Of a stretch of DNA of 64,000 bases, positions 40,713 through 60,001 are shown in pieces. The DNA comes from Xestospongia muta (taxonomy: Eukaryota > Porifera > Demospongiae > Haplosclerida > Petrosiidae): assembly GCA_963693285.1 (NCBI GenBank), contig OY848927.1:2358501-2422500 (forward strand). Reading direction: 5' to 3'. Position 1 is the stretch's first letter; every line of letters begins with the position of its first letter. The translations under genes and the position numbers were made by a program. The notes below the pieces were generated by a model. It did not search any database. It saw only the letters and a list, made by a program, of their open reading frames with translations, and was not told where the DNA came from.

Positions 40713-43700
40713 ATGAAGAGTGTTTCTCTTGTCTTTCTCTGGGTGTACTTTATAACTTTGTGTTGTGGTGAGGATCAAGAAGACGAAGGCTATTACACAA
40801 ACAGCTGGGCAGTAGAAATACTAGGAGGAGATGATGTTGCAAACAGAATAGCCAAGATTCATGGATTTATCAACAAGGGCCAGGTAGAGAATGACTGACT
40901 ACCATGTAATTACTGTATTGGTGTTAATACAGATAGGTAATCTGAATGGTTTGTACCACTTTGTACACTCAGAGTCATCTTCTCAGTCAACTCGTTCGCT
41001 TGATAACAAACATAAAGCTCTTTTATCTGAAGAAAAGGTCAATATTATTTTACTTATTGTTACTAAATCTATGATCTACTTACTACAGGTGACCTTTGTG
41101 GAACAGCAAGTAGCTAAGCGAAGAGTGAAAAGAAGTCATTTAGTTCCTCGTGATCCATGGTGGTCTAAACAATGGTATCTGGTAAGTCACTCTAATATTA
41201 CCACTGTTGTATTATGTTTGTTCTCTTCCTCATTTCATCTAGCATCGTAAATATTTAGATATGAATGTACAACCAGTATGGGATCAAGGGATTACTGGTA
41301 AAGGAGTAGTTGTTAGTATAATAGATGATGGTAAGTGAATACAGTTGTTTAACTAATACTCAATACATTCCTTCCCTCTAAGGTATTGAGTATACCCATC
41401 CTGACTTACATCATAATTATGTAAGTTTATTTCTCTGTTTGTTTGTTGACTCTATTGAAGTTAACCTATCTTATTTTATATAGGATCCTCATGCTAGTTA
41501 CGATTTTAATTCTAATGATTCTGATCCTATTCCACGTTATGACCCAAGTAATGAAAACAGACATGGTACTCGATGCGCTGGTGAGGTAGCAGCTGGTTTA
41601 AACAATATTTGCACTGTGGGTGTAGCTTACAATGCCAGTATTGGTGGTAAGGGACAAAGTGATCAATTATGAGCTGTTGTCAATTCGTTTCATTACAGGT
41701 GTTCGTATGTTGGATGGTAATGTTACTGATGTTGTTGAAGCTAGTTCACTTTCATTGAACTCACAACATATTGACATTTATAGCAGTAGTTGGGGTCCTA
41801 CTGATGATGGTAGAACACTTGATGGACCAGGAAAACTCACTAAACAAGTTTTTGTGAATGGAATAAGCAAGGTTTATTATAGTAACTAGTATATACTAGT
41901 AGGTTTTTTATTTGTTTTCTTAGGGCCGTGGTGGTAAAGGTTCCATATATGTTTGGGCCTCTGGTAATGGTGGGGCTTCAAAAGATAGTTGCAGTTGTGA
42001 TGGTTATGTAATCAGTCCTTATACAATTGCTATTAGTGCTGTCACTGAACATAATCAGTTTCCGTGGTATGCTGAGGAATGTTCTTCTAATTTAGCTGCC
42101 ACTTATAGCAGTGGATCGAGTAGAGAAAAAAAGATAGTAAGTGAAAACATTAGATATTATCATGTCCAACATTTGAGTGAGATACAGTACTTAGTTTGTG
42201 TTCTTTTGGCAAAGCACCACTTGAAAATTATGCATTCTACAATAATAAAATTTCAAATATGGTTAAAAAAATTTCTGTCTGTCACATGATTTTTTTCAAA
42301 AAAAGCGGAAAGCTTAAAATGTCATGAAAGCACAGACAAATTTACAAGAAAATAACATTAGCACTGATTAATCAAAGAAGACAGATTAACAAGTAAAACT
42401 AACATTAGGATTTGTATAAGCTATTGTGATTTTAATCACTTTGACCAGCTTTGATATCTGGGATTTTGATGTCTAGGTTTGTGCCAATTGTTAATTTGAT
42501 GAGCTGAAGAAAGCTATTTAAATCACTATCTATACTGTTCATTGTGATTGCAATGACAATATTTATAATCACATCAAGGCCTTAATGTAACCAATGAACT
42601 AATGTATGAGAAGGAACTGCTCTTAAATGATAATAATGCATAGCTACGTGTTGACACAACCAAATAATTCTGAATTGCATGTAATTATGACAATATCTAT
42701 AATTGTATATAGATTACTACTGATCTCCGTCATAAATGTGCTGATCATCATACTGGTACATCAGCAGCTGCTCCAATGGCTGCTGGTTTACTAGCATTAG
42801 CACTGGAAGCCAAGTAAGATGACTTATTTTAATTGTATCCATACAAATTAATATTATCACTTTAGTTCTGATCTTACATGGAGAGATGTCCAATATATTA
42901 TAATTTACTCCAGTAATTCATCTATCCCTATTGATCCACATTGGCAGGTCAATGGTGCTGGGTTAAGAGTCAGCCATAAGTATGGATTTGGACTAATGGA
43001 TGCTGCTGCCCTTGTTAACCGAGCTCGATATTGGATTAATGTACAAGAACAACGAGTCTGTAATATCTCAGTTACACTAGCTTCTGTGTAAGTGCCACAC
43101 TAATAATTTTGTTGTCATGTCTTTTATAGTTTTAGTATATTGTTCTTGTGTAGTAAGTGTACATTATGTAACAAAATAAAAAAAATGCATATTGTAGACC
43201 ATTCTGTGTATTACTGTTTAGTGTCTTAACTGATCATGTTGTATAATGCAAGTGTAGCTTGGCTTATGTTTTCCTGGTTAGCTTACAATAGAACATGTGA
43301 GGACTTAGAATTTATTGATAAATATTTTGGTGGTAATATGATTTTTTTCCTCTTAGTCAGAGAACAGGCATTCATGGATCACCTCTTGAGATCACTATAA
43401 ATCTTTCCAAACAAAACTGCCCTTCAATTGGTTATCTTGAACATGTCCAAGCTATCATTACTGCAACTGTCAATGGCAAAAGAGGGAACGTACATATTTC
43501 TTTACGCTCCCCTAAGGGTACACTTTCAACATTGTTACAACCTCGCAAAAATGATTATCATCACAAAAGTTTTAATCACTGGCCTTTTATGACAGTTATG
43601 TCTTGGGGAGAAGAACCACATGGAGATTGGTTACTTAAAATGTCTGTAGACGGAAGAACGAAAGTTCAATTGGATAGTCTCTCTCTTATTTTCTATGGTG

Positions 43701-44530
43701 TTGATTCACAACCAGAAGCTGTTAAATATATTCACAAAAAGTGTTCATCTCAATGTGCTGCTGGTTGCTCAAGAACTGGTTCAAAATATTGTGACACCTG
43801 TAAACATTTACGAGATATATCTACATTTAAATGTGTAGACAAATGTCCCCCTCGTACCTATCTCAGTGGCACTATGTGTTATCCTTGCCCAACATACTGT
43901 ACAGCCTGTACTAACAAGATTTGTACTCAATGTATACAGGGAGCCTCTCTATCACCTCGTAGTGGTTGCTGTCCAGACAATTGTACAAGATGTGCCAATG
44001 ATAGGTGCATTGAGTGTCAAACTGGTCTAGTACTTACCCCCTCCATGCTCTGTCAACTAACTTGTCCCCCAACCTATTACAAAAGCAATGGTATCTGTGT
44101 GTTGAACTTCTCATCTAATTATGGTCCTCCGGAATCTTTAGATTTGACCAGTAGCAATTTATTGATGCCATTGCATGCAACTGTGTCAGCTGTAAGTTAT
44201 CACTCACCTTTATCCAATGACTTCTTTCACCCTTCTCATTTTGTAATGATGTATATGTTCGTCATTCCATTTGCTTGTCTGGTGGTCATAAGTTTTGTAG
44301 TGGGTTTAATTCTTTTCTTCTATTGGAATCGTAAGAGACTTACAGCTGCAGTTAGAAAGTCTAGAGTCCAGTATAGTGTGCTCTACTCATCTGATGAAAT
44401 CAGATTTGTCTCTGGAATGCCAGTCAATACAAACAAGGATTTATACAAAGTCTATAACAAAGCCAGTGTCAGTTTGGATGATAATTCAGATGATGAAAGT
44501 GAAGATGAAATATATACATATGCCAAGTAA
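40713..44530 (+). CDS. Furin/PC5-like proprotein convertase, membrane-anchored
   Basis: Ca2+-dependent secretory-pathway endoprotease cutting after paired basic residues. Starts [19 protein letters not shown], a signal peptide. The prodomain ([30 protein letters not shown]) ends in an autocleavage site RRVKR before [16 protein letters not shown]. The S8 catalytic core has Asp in [17 protein letters not shown], His in [13 protein letters not shown], oxyanion Asn in [10 protein letters not shown] and Ser in [30 protein letters not shown] is the convertase signature. A P domain follows ([22 protein letters not shown]), then furin-type Cys repeats ([17 protein letters not shown] through CRNDRC-like units), one transmembrane segment ([20 protein letters not shown]) and a tail with an acidic cluster, [17 protein letters not shown]. 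About 11 exons. Furin versus PCSK5/6 orthology is not resolved, so no symbol. Confidence 0.95.
42137..42712. other. Intron of the furin-like gene, about 575 bp
   Basis: Between the exon with the oxyanion Asn and the exon with the catalytic Ser. AT-rich; no repeat array or domain is recognisable. Confidence 0.5.
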
Positions 44531-44587
44531 AATTATTATTTATACTATTAATCTTTGATTATACAATTTTAATTCTGTTGCATCAAA

Positions 44588-44593
44588 AATAAA
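44588..44593 (+). terminator. Polyadenylation signal AATAAA of the furin-like gene
   Basis: AATAAA about 57 nt after the convertase stop. The next gene starts only about 95 bp further on. Confidence 0.7.
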
Positions 44594-44614
44594 AGTTTGT
44601 TACAAAATTGAGCG

Positions 44615-44643
44615 GATAGGTCCGGAAACGATCACGTGCCAAC
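44615..44643 (+). promoter_or_regulatory. Compact ECT2 promoter with ETS-like and E-box motifs
   Basis: In the roughly 100 bp between the furin poly(A) signal and the ECT2 start lie CCGGAA (44622-44627, ETS-type core) and CACGTG (44633-44638, palindromic E-box). The motifs are seen; their use is inferred. Confidence 0.4.
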
Positions 44644-44688
44644 GTGTATGTGCCCGCCAGACCGGTTCAAACTTTTAAACCAAATTTA

Positions 44689-47600
44689 ATGGAGGTAGCT
44701 CCAATGGACGAGAGTTATGGAGGAGTCTCTTATACTTCTAACTATAACAAACCAAAAAAATATCTTGTACCAGTCATATTCGATAAATATGAAAAAGAGG
44801 AAGACAATCCCACCGAAGAAGTCACAGAACTGAGTAAGTTGGGCTTCCTGTGGTGAAACCTCTGGTTTATAGCTTTTTCTGGTGGACTGACAATCCATGT
44901 CTTGTGATACAAACATTTTAGTTACATTAAAATGTTGTCTTATTACCCTGCTCATGTGACATATATATATCTATACACTAGATAATGTAATAACAACTGG
45001 TAAAGGACAGAAAACATTTGGATGTATCATTGCAGACTGTAAAGATAGTCAATTAGAGAAGTCCTTAAAGGTATATTTGTGCTGTAGTTGTGGTGTGTTG
45101 TTATCATTCTTTTAGATCCTGGGGCTTGAAGTGTGTTATTCTCTTGACGGTTGCCATATGCCAGATCATGTTCCAGATGGTTGTAACATTGTGTTTATTT
45201 GTCAAGACTTTAATGGGAAAATATTTGATTATCTCTTAAAACAAAAATACAGGTAAAAATATAATAGTATATTTCAAACACAAAGTACTTATAATCTAAC
45301 ATCAACGTAAGTAACCAGACACTTTTAATGAGTGTCCTTATAAGCTACTTATTAAGAAATATTGTCCGAAATTAACCAGTTGAAATGAGTCTTTTTATAA
45401 AGACTATATATCTATCATAGTCTAATTGCTACTGTAGGATTGTTGGTCCTCCGTGTGTTCAATCTTGTGTCAGTCGTAAATTGGTAAGCTATCTGACAAT
45501 GTTTACTTACTTTAAGTATCTATATCATTAGCCACTTCTAGATAGGAAAAGACCTGTTTATTCTTGTACTATGGATGGAGTTATAGCGTGTCTTACTGGA
45601 TTTAAAGGAGATAAAGAGCTAGCAGTAAGTATTTTAAGTAATCATTGATGTATACATTATTGTAATGATAATATTGATGTAGCGTCAACTTTGTGATATG
45701 ATACACTGGATGGGAGGTAGTGTTCGAAATAAAGTGTCATCTGCTATCACACATGTCATAGCCAATAATGTCATTGGAACCAATTATAAAGTAAGTAATA
45801 TTTTATAACAAAGTAGTTTATACATTATATGCTCTAAGTCCATACTATTATTTCATGAATCTAAGAAATAGAATTTCTCAGATGAGTATAATCATGGTTT
45901 GATATATATGAAGACAGAATTTGTTATTTATGATCATGTATGACTACTTTACATAATGTTATTTTTTTAGAATGCTGTAACTTTTGGTATCCACATTATG
46001 AGTGGAGAGTGGGTCCATGAGTGTTGGAAGAACAGAGACAACGTGTAAGTGATATCTTTACTAGAGAATACATCATGGCTGTCTCTTTACACAGAAATGT
46101 ATCCGCTACTGACAGTAATATGGTATGTAATAATTGATTGTTTAACAGATAAAAATAATATTATACATGCTGTGTGTATATATATATAATATTATGTATG
46201 CCTGTTTAGAAGGGGCCAAGTTTGTAATCAGGTCTTAACATAATATATAATTTAATAGATTGTTATTATTATGTGTTGTCACAGATGATTTATAAACAAC
46301 TTCCATTTCTTGGTTGTCATATTGCATTGTTTGGCTTCACTGAGACAGAGTCTAAACATGTTAGAGAGATAGCCCAAAACAATGGTAGGCTAAGTTTGAA
46401 TATGTTGTACTAAAAATGTTCCTATTCAGGTGGTGTTGTGTGTGATATTGACAGTGATGAGGTGACTCATGTTGTAGTGGCTAATGGAGTGGAGGCAATG
46501 AACATTCCACCAACTATTCCATCAAGAGTTCATATTGTCAAACAACAAGTAACAATTAGAAGATTGCTGGTTGAATGGACAGAGATATTATTGTCTTTTA
46601 TTCTAGTGGTTTTGGGAAAGTATTCAAATTGAAGCATGTGCTGATGAGGCAGTATATTATGCTAAGGTATATCGGTTATATTAAATCATTTATGATGATA
46701 AATATAGGAATGTCGACGTAAACGTCATTCTATTCACAATGCCTCGGCAGCTTCTCTCATTAGTATGGACAGTTTATTGGAGGCCTCATTAGTGTCACTA
46801 TCATCACCTATAGCAAGTAAGATCATGTAAACCTGAACGTATGAAACTTTGTCAAATAATTTGATTGATGTGTTTGACAAGTGTCTGACATTTAAGACTT
46901 GTTTCTTGTACTGTTATTTAAAGATATTTTCTAACCCTCTTCCAGGACAAGTTCTTAAACCTGATATAACTAAGAAGCCATCCAGTCTAACAACCTCTAC
47001 AACTACTTCTACACCAACTGGTACTAACCCTGCCTCTACTAAAGAAGACCTAGCTAGATATCATATTGTTGCTGAGTTGTTACAGACTGAAACCAACTTT
47101 GTCAAAATACTGAATACAATTGTTAAGGTAAGATGTACTATTCTACTCTAAGTCAATTATATCTGTCTGTCTAGGAATTTATGGTTCCTTTACAACAGCC
47201 CAGTCAGCGAGGAGGTCCAATACTTAGTCTAGAAAATATTAAGAGTATATTTGGTAATATTCCTGATATTCTTGCAGTCCACACTAATATTAAGGTACAA
47301 GTTGTTGGTGATACACTCTGTCACAATTGCATTTCAGACTGGCTTAGAGCAGAAGATAGCACAATGGACTCCGGACTGTTGTATTGGGGAAATATTTTTA
47401 GAACAGGTGGGTACAGCACTGTATCATTCACAACTAAGTTTCCTCTCTCCTTTAACATTCTTAAGAGCCTGTCTACTAGACCATGTACTAACAGGCTCTT
47501 TTTTGGTCTTGTAGGCAGATGAATTGTTAAGAGTATATCCTCCATTTGTCAATTACTTTGAGATGTCTAAGGAAGCACTAATGACTTCAGACAAACAGTA

Positions 47601-49456
47601 TCCACGATTTCATGCCTTCCTTAAATTCAATGAGTCTCGTCCTGAATGTGGACGTCAGACATTAGCAGAACTACTTATCACACCAGTTCAACGAATACCT
47701 CGTATTATTCTCCTCTTACAAGGTACAAATAATTCATATTGAATAAAATATGTGATGTATTTTATTAGATCTAGTAAAACATACACAGTCATCTCATCAT
47801 GATCATGAATCACTTGAAAAAGCAGTTGAGTCCCTTAAAACAGTCATGAAGTGAGTCTCTACCAATTAATATTTATTAGCACCTTATTGTTTTAATAGTC
47901 ATATCAATGAAGACAAACGTAGGACAGAAGGACAAATGCATATGTTTGAAATGGTTCGTGAGATTGAAGATATTCCAGTAAGCTTCCGTATAGTTATTAT
48001 GTTCATATTACACAATAAATTTGGTTGCCAGGCAAGTGTTTTGTCTTCCCATCGTTCCTTTATCTCTCGTTTTGATGTTGTGGAAATTAACACAGCTACT
48101 GGAAAAGGCTCAAAAGTTCTTTCAGTAGCTTTATTTTTGTTCTCAGATAGTATGGAAGTTAGTAACACAAGACAACGTTATCAGTAATCCATTTTGCTCT
48201 CTTGATAGATGGCAAAGATAAGAAGTGGTCATGGATTTTCAGCTATGATGGGTCCTACCAAACCATATCGTCATTTGGAGTTCTTACCTTACACTCATAT
48301 ACGTACTATTGTTGACTTCACTGATAATGAAGGTATCATTGTACCGTAGTGTAATGCATTGTGTGTGTGTGTGTGTGTGTGTGTAGATGTTGTTAATGGA
48401 TTTGGATTGTTGGTACGATGGCCTGAAGACCCTCAAGAGAGACTATTGGCATTTAAAGTAAATGGAGAGACTGAACTGAAAAACAATCTTTTAAAGCAAC
48501 TCTCTCAACTTATTGCTGATGCTAACTGTTCTACAATGCCAGTAAATTAATATGAAAGTTTGATGATGAATTATACATTATTTTAGGATGAGTTTGTATG
48601 GAAGACATCTGCTGAAGTTCTCCAGTCAATGTCTAAAAGTCAAGTGGATGATAGTAACTCTCTCAAGAGAGCTCTCACGTAAGATAGATACTGTAAAATC
48701 ATTATGTTATTGTTATATATAGTGGAGGCTTTAAAGGTGTTAGGAAGAAGGTCAAACGTACTATTTCTAACCGATCAACTCGCAGACCATTCACACCTAT
48801 TAGTAGAAATACAGATCATAACTTGGAAGCAATGGATGAGTCTTTTACTGAATGTGTAAGTAAATGTATGTGTACTTTTCTGGTTGCAAACATAATATGC
48901 AGTCACATGAAAAAAAAAACAATGATAGCAGCAATTAGCTAATAAGCTAATTAACTAATTATGTGTGATGAAAATCATCAAAATTTTGAAGAAAGTGATG
49001 ATATGTAAACAGTATAAGTAGATTTATGTGCCCAAGGTTAAGCCAGATATTTGTACAAGTGGAAAGTAGCTCAGGCTAATTTGTCTATTAGGCTCGTGTA
49101 CCATTTGTTACATAATTTTCCACCATAAATCTGTTGGGATTGAGAAAAGCAGAGGAAAGGTATTTTCCATGAACAAACTTAACTAACCATCAGGTGATTC
49201 TTTGTCATTTTGTCATGTGATAATACTGCATATTGTATTTGTCAGGCAAATACTCTTGTTTAATTTCAATCAACCAAAACCATTTTAATTTTAATTACAG
49301 GATACTCCTCTTAACACTTCATCATCATCAATTGCACCTTTTACTGTGACTCCTCTGTCTACATTGAGAGGTCCTGCTGCTAAACGTCAAGCTCTAGGGT
49401 ATAGCCACTCCTTTAGTTCAATGGATTTGACCCGGCTAGGCAATGGTCCACCTTAG
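44689..49456 (+). CDS. ECT2: ECT2-type Rho guanine nucleotide exchange factor
   Basis: Activates RhoA for cytokinesis. The ATG at 44689 gives MEVAPMDESYGGVSY; an in-frame ATG at 44644 would add 15 residues. The N-terminal BRCT region has RIVGPPCVQSCVSRK, ACLTGFKGDKELARQLCDMI, HWMGGSVRNKVSSAITHVIA, FGIHIMSGEWVHECWKNRD, then LGCHIALFGFTETE..GGVVCDIDSDEVTHVVV and VHIVKQQWFWESIQIEA. A basic CRRKRHS linker may act as a nuclear signal. The DH domain has YHIVAELLQTETNFVKIL, QRGGPILSLENIKSIFGNIP, PRFHAFLKFNESRPECGRQT and LITPVQRIPRIILLLQDL. The PH part has VLSSHRSFISRFDVVEI and VALFLFSDSMEMAKIR. The tail has TRRPFTPI and GYSHSFSSMDLTRLG. Domain order and strings match animal ECT2 throughout. About 20 exons, no breaks. 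Confidence 0.95.
48333..48386 (+). repeat. 54-bp ECT2 intron ending in a (TG)n tract
   Basis: The intron runs from GTATCATTG to TGTGTAG. Its second half (48360-48384) is a pure TG repeat abutting the acceptor AG, replacing the usual polypyrimidine tract. Flanking exons join in frame (ends FTDNE, continues DVVNGFGLLVRW). Confidence 0.85.
48857..49299. other. ECT2 intron, about 440 bp
   Basis: Last large intron before the C-terminal exon. AT-rich; no element recognised. Confidence 0.5.
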
Positions 49457-50125
49457 AAGCTATAACTAACTCTTTGTGAATTTATCTATAATAACTCCCT
49501 TTTTTATTTGGTATTAAAATAGTTGGTGTTTAAGTAGTGACATATCCTATTACTCTATATCATACAATTGATTTTATAATACAAAATGTTACTATGATAA
49601 TAATACGTTTATCCAAAAGAAATTTTATGTATGGTATCCCTCTACAATCATTTGTCTGGTCATGTACTGAGACAAGATAGTTTATTGAAAAAGAACAATT
49701 GTATTGACTAAATCCATGCAATATTACTTTAAAACTGCCAAAAGAAATCTGTAATTTGTATTTATCATATTACATGAATGTGTGTATCCATTAAACAAGT
49801 AGATAAATGGACAACTTAGAGGTGTATTAAATGAGGTTATAACTACAACATTGTGCATAGCAGGTTGTTTGGGTGGGTTGGAATTTGGCCATTTATTAAA
49901 TTAGTCACTACCCCCAATAGTAGTAACACCAATGAAGTATCCAACATGGATTTACCAAATCACCAAATTTTCCCATTATACTGTATGATCCAGCCACCAC
50001 CAATTTAACAACTAGAACAATAAAATTTTCTTAAAAATGATAATAATAATATTATGATATATAACATATACACACAACAGAAAAACTAGAAACAATCACA
50101 TATCAAGTTCATATTAAGTCATCCC
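49457..50125. other. Convergent spacer, ECT2 / EFA6 3' ends
   Basis: About 670 bp, presumably two 3' UTRs. No open frame of note, no tandem repeats and no clear inverted repeats. Confidence 0.5.
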
Positions 50126-55413
<5,288 letters not shown>

Positions 55414-56826
55414 ATTGTATTAGTATTCCTATGAGAAAAAAATGTTATGAATACAACTTCAAATGTAATAATTACTAGCTTCATATCATTTATAATGGGT
55501 TGTGAGTAGAGTAAATTTAACATAATTGATATCTTGGCAATTATTATACATGTTTATGGAACTAACAAATGTAAGTCAACAGAAACTATATGTAAATGTT
55601 GAAATAAAGTTCTAATTTGGAACCATTGTTGAAAGTTATTTGTTTATAATAAAGACCAATTTGAACAAAATAACTCTTCGAGATATTTTAGTATCCTAAT
55701 ATCAACATTTTGTTATCAACATACATCATAAATACAGCTGTAGGTAGTAGACACAATACTATAATAGGGAAACATTGAGTGATGTTAAACAAACCCAACA
55801 AGGTTCTTACCACAGTTTGGTGCCAACTAGTGGTCACAACTGATTTAATAGAAATATAACATAAACAGTAACTTTATCAACTGCCAACCGACCAACCTAC
55901 CATTACCAAATGCTACACTATACAGTATGAATGCTGATTTAACTTTGTCCTACTAGTTGTTAATATAACATCCATTAGTATCAATTCCAGATGAATAATA
56001 TTGGTTTAAGAGACCACAATGTAATAATTAACACTTCTAATGTAAGAATAATCTGGTTTCAACTATGGCCCAGGAAAACACATCAGCAAAGTTATATATA
56101 CCAAAGATATTATATAGAGAAAGTAGACATGATGGTAATATGATAAATACATAATCACACTTGAAAAGGCATACACAAATAATTAAGTTTGTACTAGAGA
56201 TATAAAAATATTTAACCATAGTCTAGAGTAAATTGTAGCCATATGCACATCTCAAATAGAATTAAGTAACCACTTGTGTATAATTTATTACTATTAATAC
56301 ATATGATATAATTACTATGAACATCACCTGAGCTAGACTGTATATTGATACATACATAAACTGTAGTACAATTATATTACATTAGCTTTATTGATAAAAT
56401 GTACATATATAAGTTTTAAGGATAGTATTGTAAAGTAAAAATCATTCATCACCTGTTTTCACAGAAGCTCTTTATTAGCTGATAATTATAATCATCAAAA
56501 GCATTGACATATCTTAGTCTGTTGGTCACATTAAATAGCAAACCATACACTGTTATATAACACACTTTAGTAGCTAGTATGGTGAACAACGTATTGTTAC
56601 ATCATCATGCTTTGTCATTTATATTACACCACAGTCTACAAATATAACAATTAACTTACTGGATTGCTGTCTTGCCAATGGTGATTATATCTTATGACAA
56701 TTCACAGAGCTGGTCGTATTTTTTCAATTTTTCTTCTCTAATCTCAGAACTGACCTCGACTCCTCCAAATGTTAGTTGACTCCAAGATTACGGATCTACT
56801 CAGAATATTATCGTAAATTATACGAC
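55414..56826. other. EFA6 5' region and intergenic spacer
   Basis: About 1.4 kb between the EFA6 start codon and the RPS14 promoter. It probably holds a non-coding EFA6 5' exon and intron. AT-rich, no coding segment recognised. Confidence 0.5.
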
Positions 56827-56835
56827 TGCGCATGC
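56827..56835. promoter_or_regulatory. NRF1-like palindrome TGCGCATGC
   Basis: About 12-20 bp upstream of the inferred RPS14 transcription start, in the only GC-rich stretch of the EFA6/RPS14 spacer. Matches the core of the NRF1 (alpha-Pal) site, which is common in housekeeping promoters. Use is inferred. Confidence 0.55.
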
Positions 56836-56846
56836 TCCGTATCTGT

Positions 56847-56884
56847 CTTCTTCAACGTGGTTGATCTGAGGTTTGGCTAGCGAG
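56847..56884 (+). other. RPS14: Non-coding first exon of RPS14 with TOP-like start
   Basis: Pyrimidine run CTTCTTC at 56847, as in 5'-TOP ribosomal-protein mRNAs. The exon ends GCGAG followed by the donor GTAAGT (56885). The intron runs to AG at 57065, immediately before the start codon. Confidence 0.6.
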
Positions 56885-57065
56885 GTAAGTGATCCTTCTT
56901 GATCAGTAATTCTAAGTGAGCACATACGTCCTTTTACAAACTTTTTCATGCACGGTGTTGTATATTGTCTATTTAATAATTCTATTTTTTTGTATTCGAT
57001 ACTACTGATAATACATATACGTATTAGTTAGGAGGTGAGAGTAGACTTATTTGTTAAATATTTAG

Positions 57066-58642
<1,577 letters not shown>

Positions 58643-58717
58643 TTTACTAAGTTTAACTATGATTTTATTGTACACACGTGTGTATTGTATCTTTATGAAA
58701 ACAATCACGTTTCAAAT

Positions 58718-58726
58718 GGGCGTGTC
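58718..58726 (+). promoter_or_regulatory. GGGCGTGTC box upstream of the complexin-like gene
   Basis: GGGCGTGTC followed by GGGTGGGG, about 74 bp upstream of the ATG at 58800; KLF/Sp-type sequence. The same nonamer sits at nearly the same distance before the acid sphingomyelinase start. Confidence 0.4.
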
Positions 58727-58799
58727 TTTGGGTGGGGTTTTGTTAATAGTTAGTAATAATCGTTTTGACATAGTTTGCTGTCAAAAGTTTTTCTGAAGA

Positions 58800-59184
58800 A
58801 TGGAGAGTATAGCAACTGCTTTAGTTACTAATAAAGTTAAAGGTCTCACAAAGGATCTAGAAAATGCTGTAGGTCTGAATGAGGATGACAGACAAAATGA
58901 GGTTAAATAACATGTATGTAATATGGTTGGTTAACACGATGCTCGACTTTATTTAGGCTGCTGCTGAGCGTTCGAAGTTCGTAGAAGAGCGGAGACGTCA
59001 GAGATTGATTGAGGAAAGACGCAAAGAGAGAGACGAGCGTCATAAAGAGAGACAATCAGAGAGAGACCAAATACGTTCAAAATACCAGTTACCTCCTCGT
59101 GGTGCTGCTAATACATCATCAAACTCATCTTCAACCAAAAACCAAGCATCAAGCGATGAAGACAAAAAATGTACAATATCATAA
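58800..59184 (+). CDS. Complexin-like SNARE regulator with C-terminal CAAX box
   Basis: Two exons (58800-58901 and 58957-59184) encode 109 aa. The N-terminal KVKGLTKDLENAVGLNEDD resembles the start of complexins. A long charged helix follows (KFVEERRRQRLIEERRKERD, ERHKERQSERD), then IRSKYQLPPR, corresponding to the end of the complexin central helix (IRDKYGI in vertebrates). The Ser/Asn-rich tail ends KKCTIS, a CAAX prenylation motif (Ser at X suggests farnesylation), as in complexin 3/4 and several invertebrate complexins. Complexins bind the assembled SNARE four-helix bundle and clamp or promote vesicle fusion. Shorter than vertebrate complexins (134-160 aa). Arg/Glu-rich helices can mislead, so the CAAX box plus N- and C-terminal landmarks are the key support. 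Starts about 160 bp after RPS14. Confidence 0.75.
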
Positions 59185-60001
59185 AAATACATCGGACTGC
59201 CCTTGTTGTTTTTAAGTCTAAAACTACATCTATGTATATCAGTATTTCCTTTTTTTTAATTATGTGATTACTTATTAAAGTAAGCCCATAATGACCTATG
59301 AGGAAACACGAGCTTCCTATCTGACATGTAGATGCTGATCAAACAGTGCCCTTCTGGATGTAAACATGGGTTTACTAAAGATACTAACATAGGATTGTGT
59401 GTTAGTATGTTTAGGATTTTAAAAAGTTTAGAATAGTGATCAATTGGATGATGTGATCCTGATGCTGGTTACATTCAGAAACTGCTGATCAAGCATGTAA
59501 TTACATTGCGTCTTTTACATACTGGTTCTATATAGTTACATAGCAGCATGTGTTAGTAGTTATAGAAGGTTTACATAGGTTACTGATCACTTTAATTACC
59601 TAATCATTACTTCAGACATCATGAAGTATAGTTCCAAATAGGACTTTGCTATGTATAGTTGATGCTTAGTACAGGATTAGCTTAATACAACAAGATATGG
59701 ATTTCCTGCCAGTTTTATAGGTGCTATCTAAAATATATAGTATGTAGAGCTAGCCAAACCAGAACGATGAGATAACCTTTCAACATACATAGTATTCACG
59801 TAAGAAATTTGACCTTTTCTCACTAATATGTGCAGATCCTTATTTTCTATAGAGTGTTCATTCTCTAGTTTGCTTATTTTATACCTTTGAAATTGAATAT
59901 AGAGATTATTAATATGAGGTGAGGGCGTGTCCTACAAAACAACGTCTCCCACCTAGGCGGTGTGTTCTAGGTGTGTTTGTGGCTAGTCGTAACAACACAG
60001 C
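59185..60001. other. Spacer, complexin-like gene / acid sphingomyelinase
   Basis: About 815 bp, AT-rich. Only the GGGCGTGTC box at 59923-59931, about 70 bp before the sphingomyelinase start, stands out. No gene is visible. Confidence 0.5.
59923..59931 (+). promoter_or_regulatory. GGGCGTGTC box upstream of acid sphingomyelinase
   Basis: Same nonamer as 58718-58726, at a similar distance to its ATG. KLF/Sp-like; function inferred. Confidence 0.4.
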
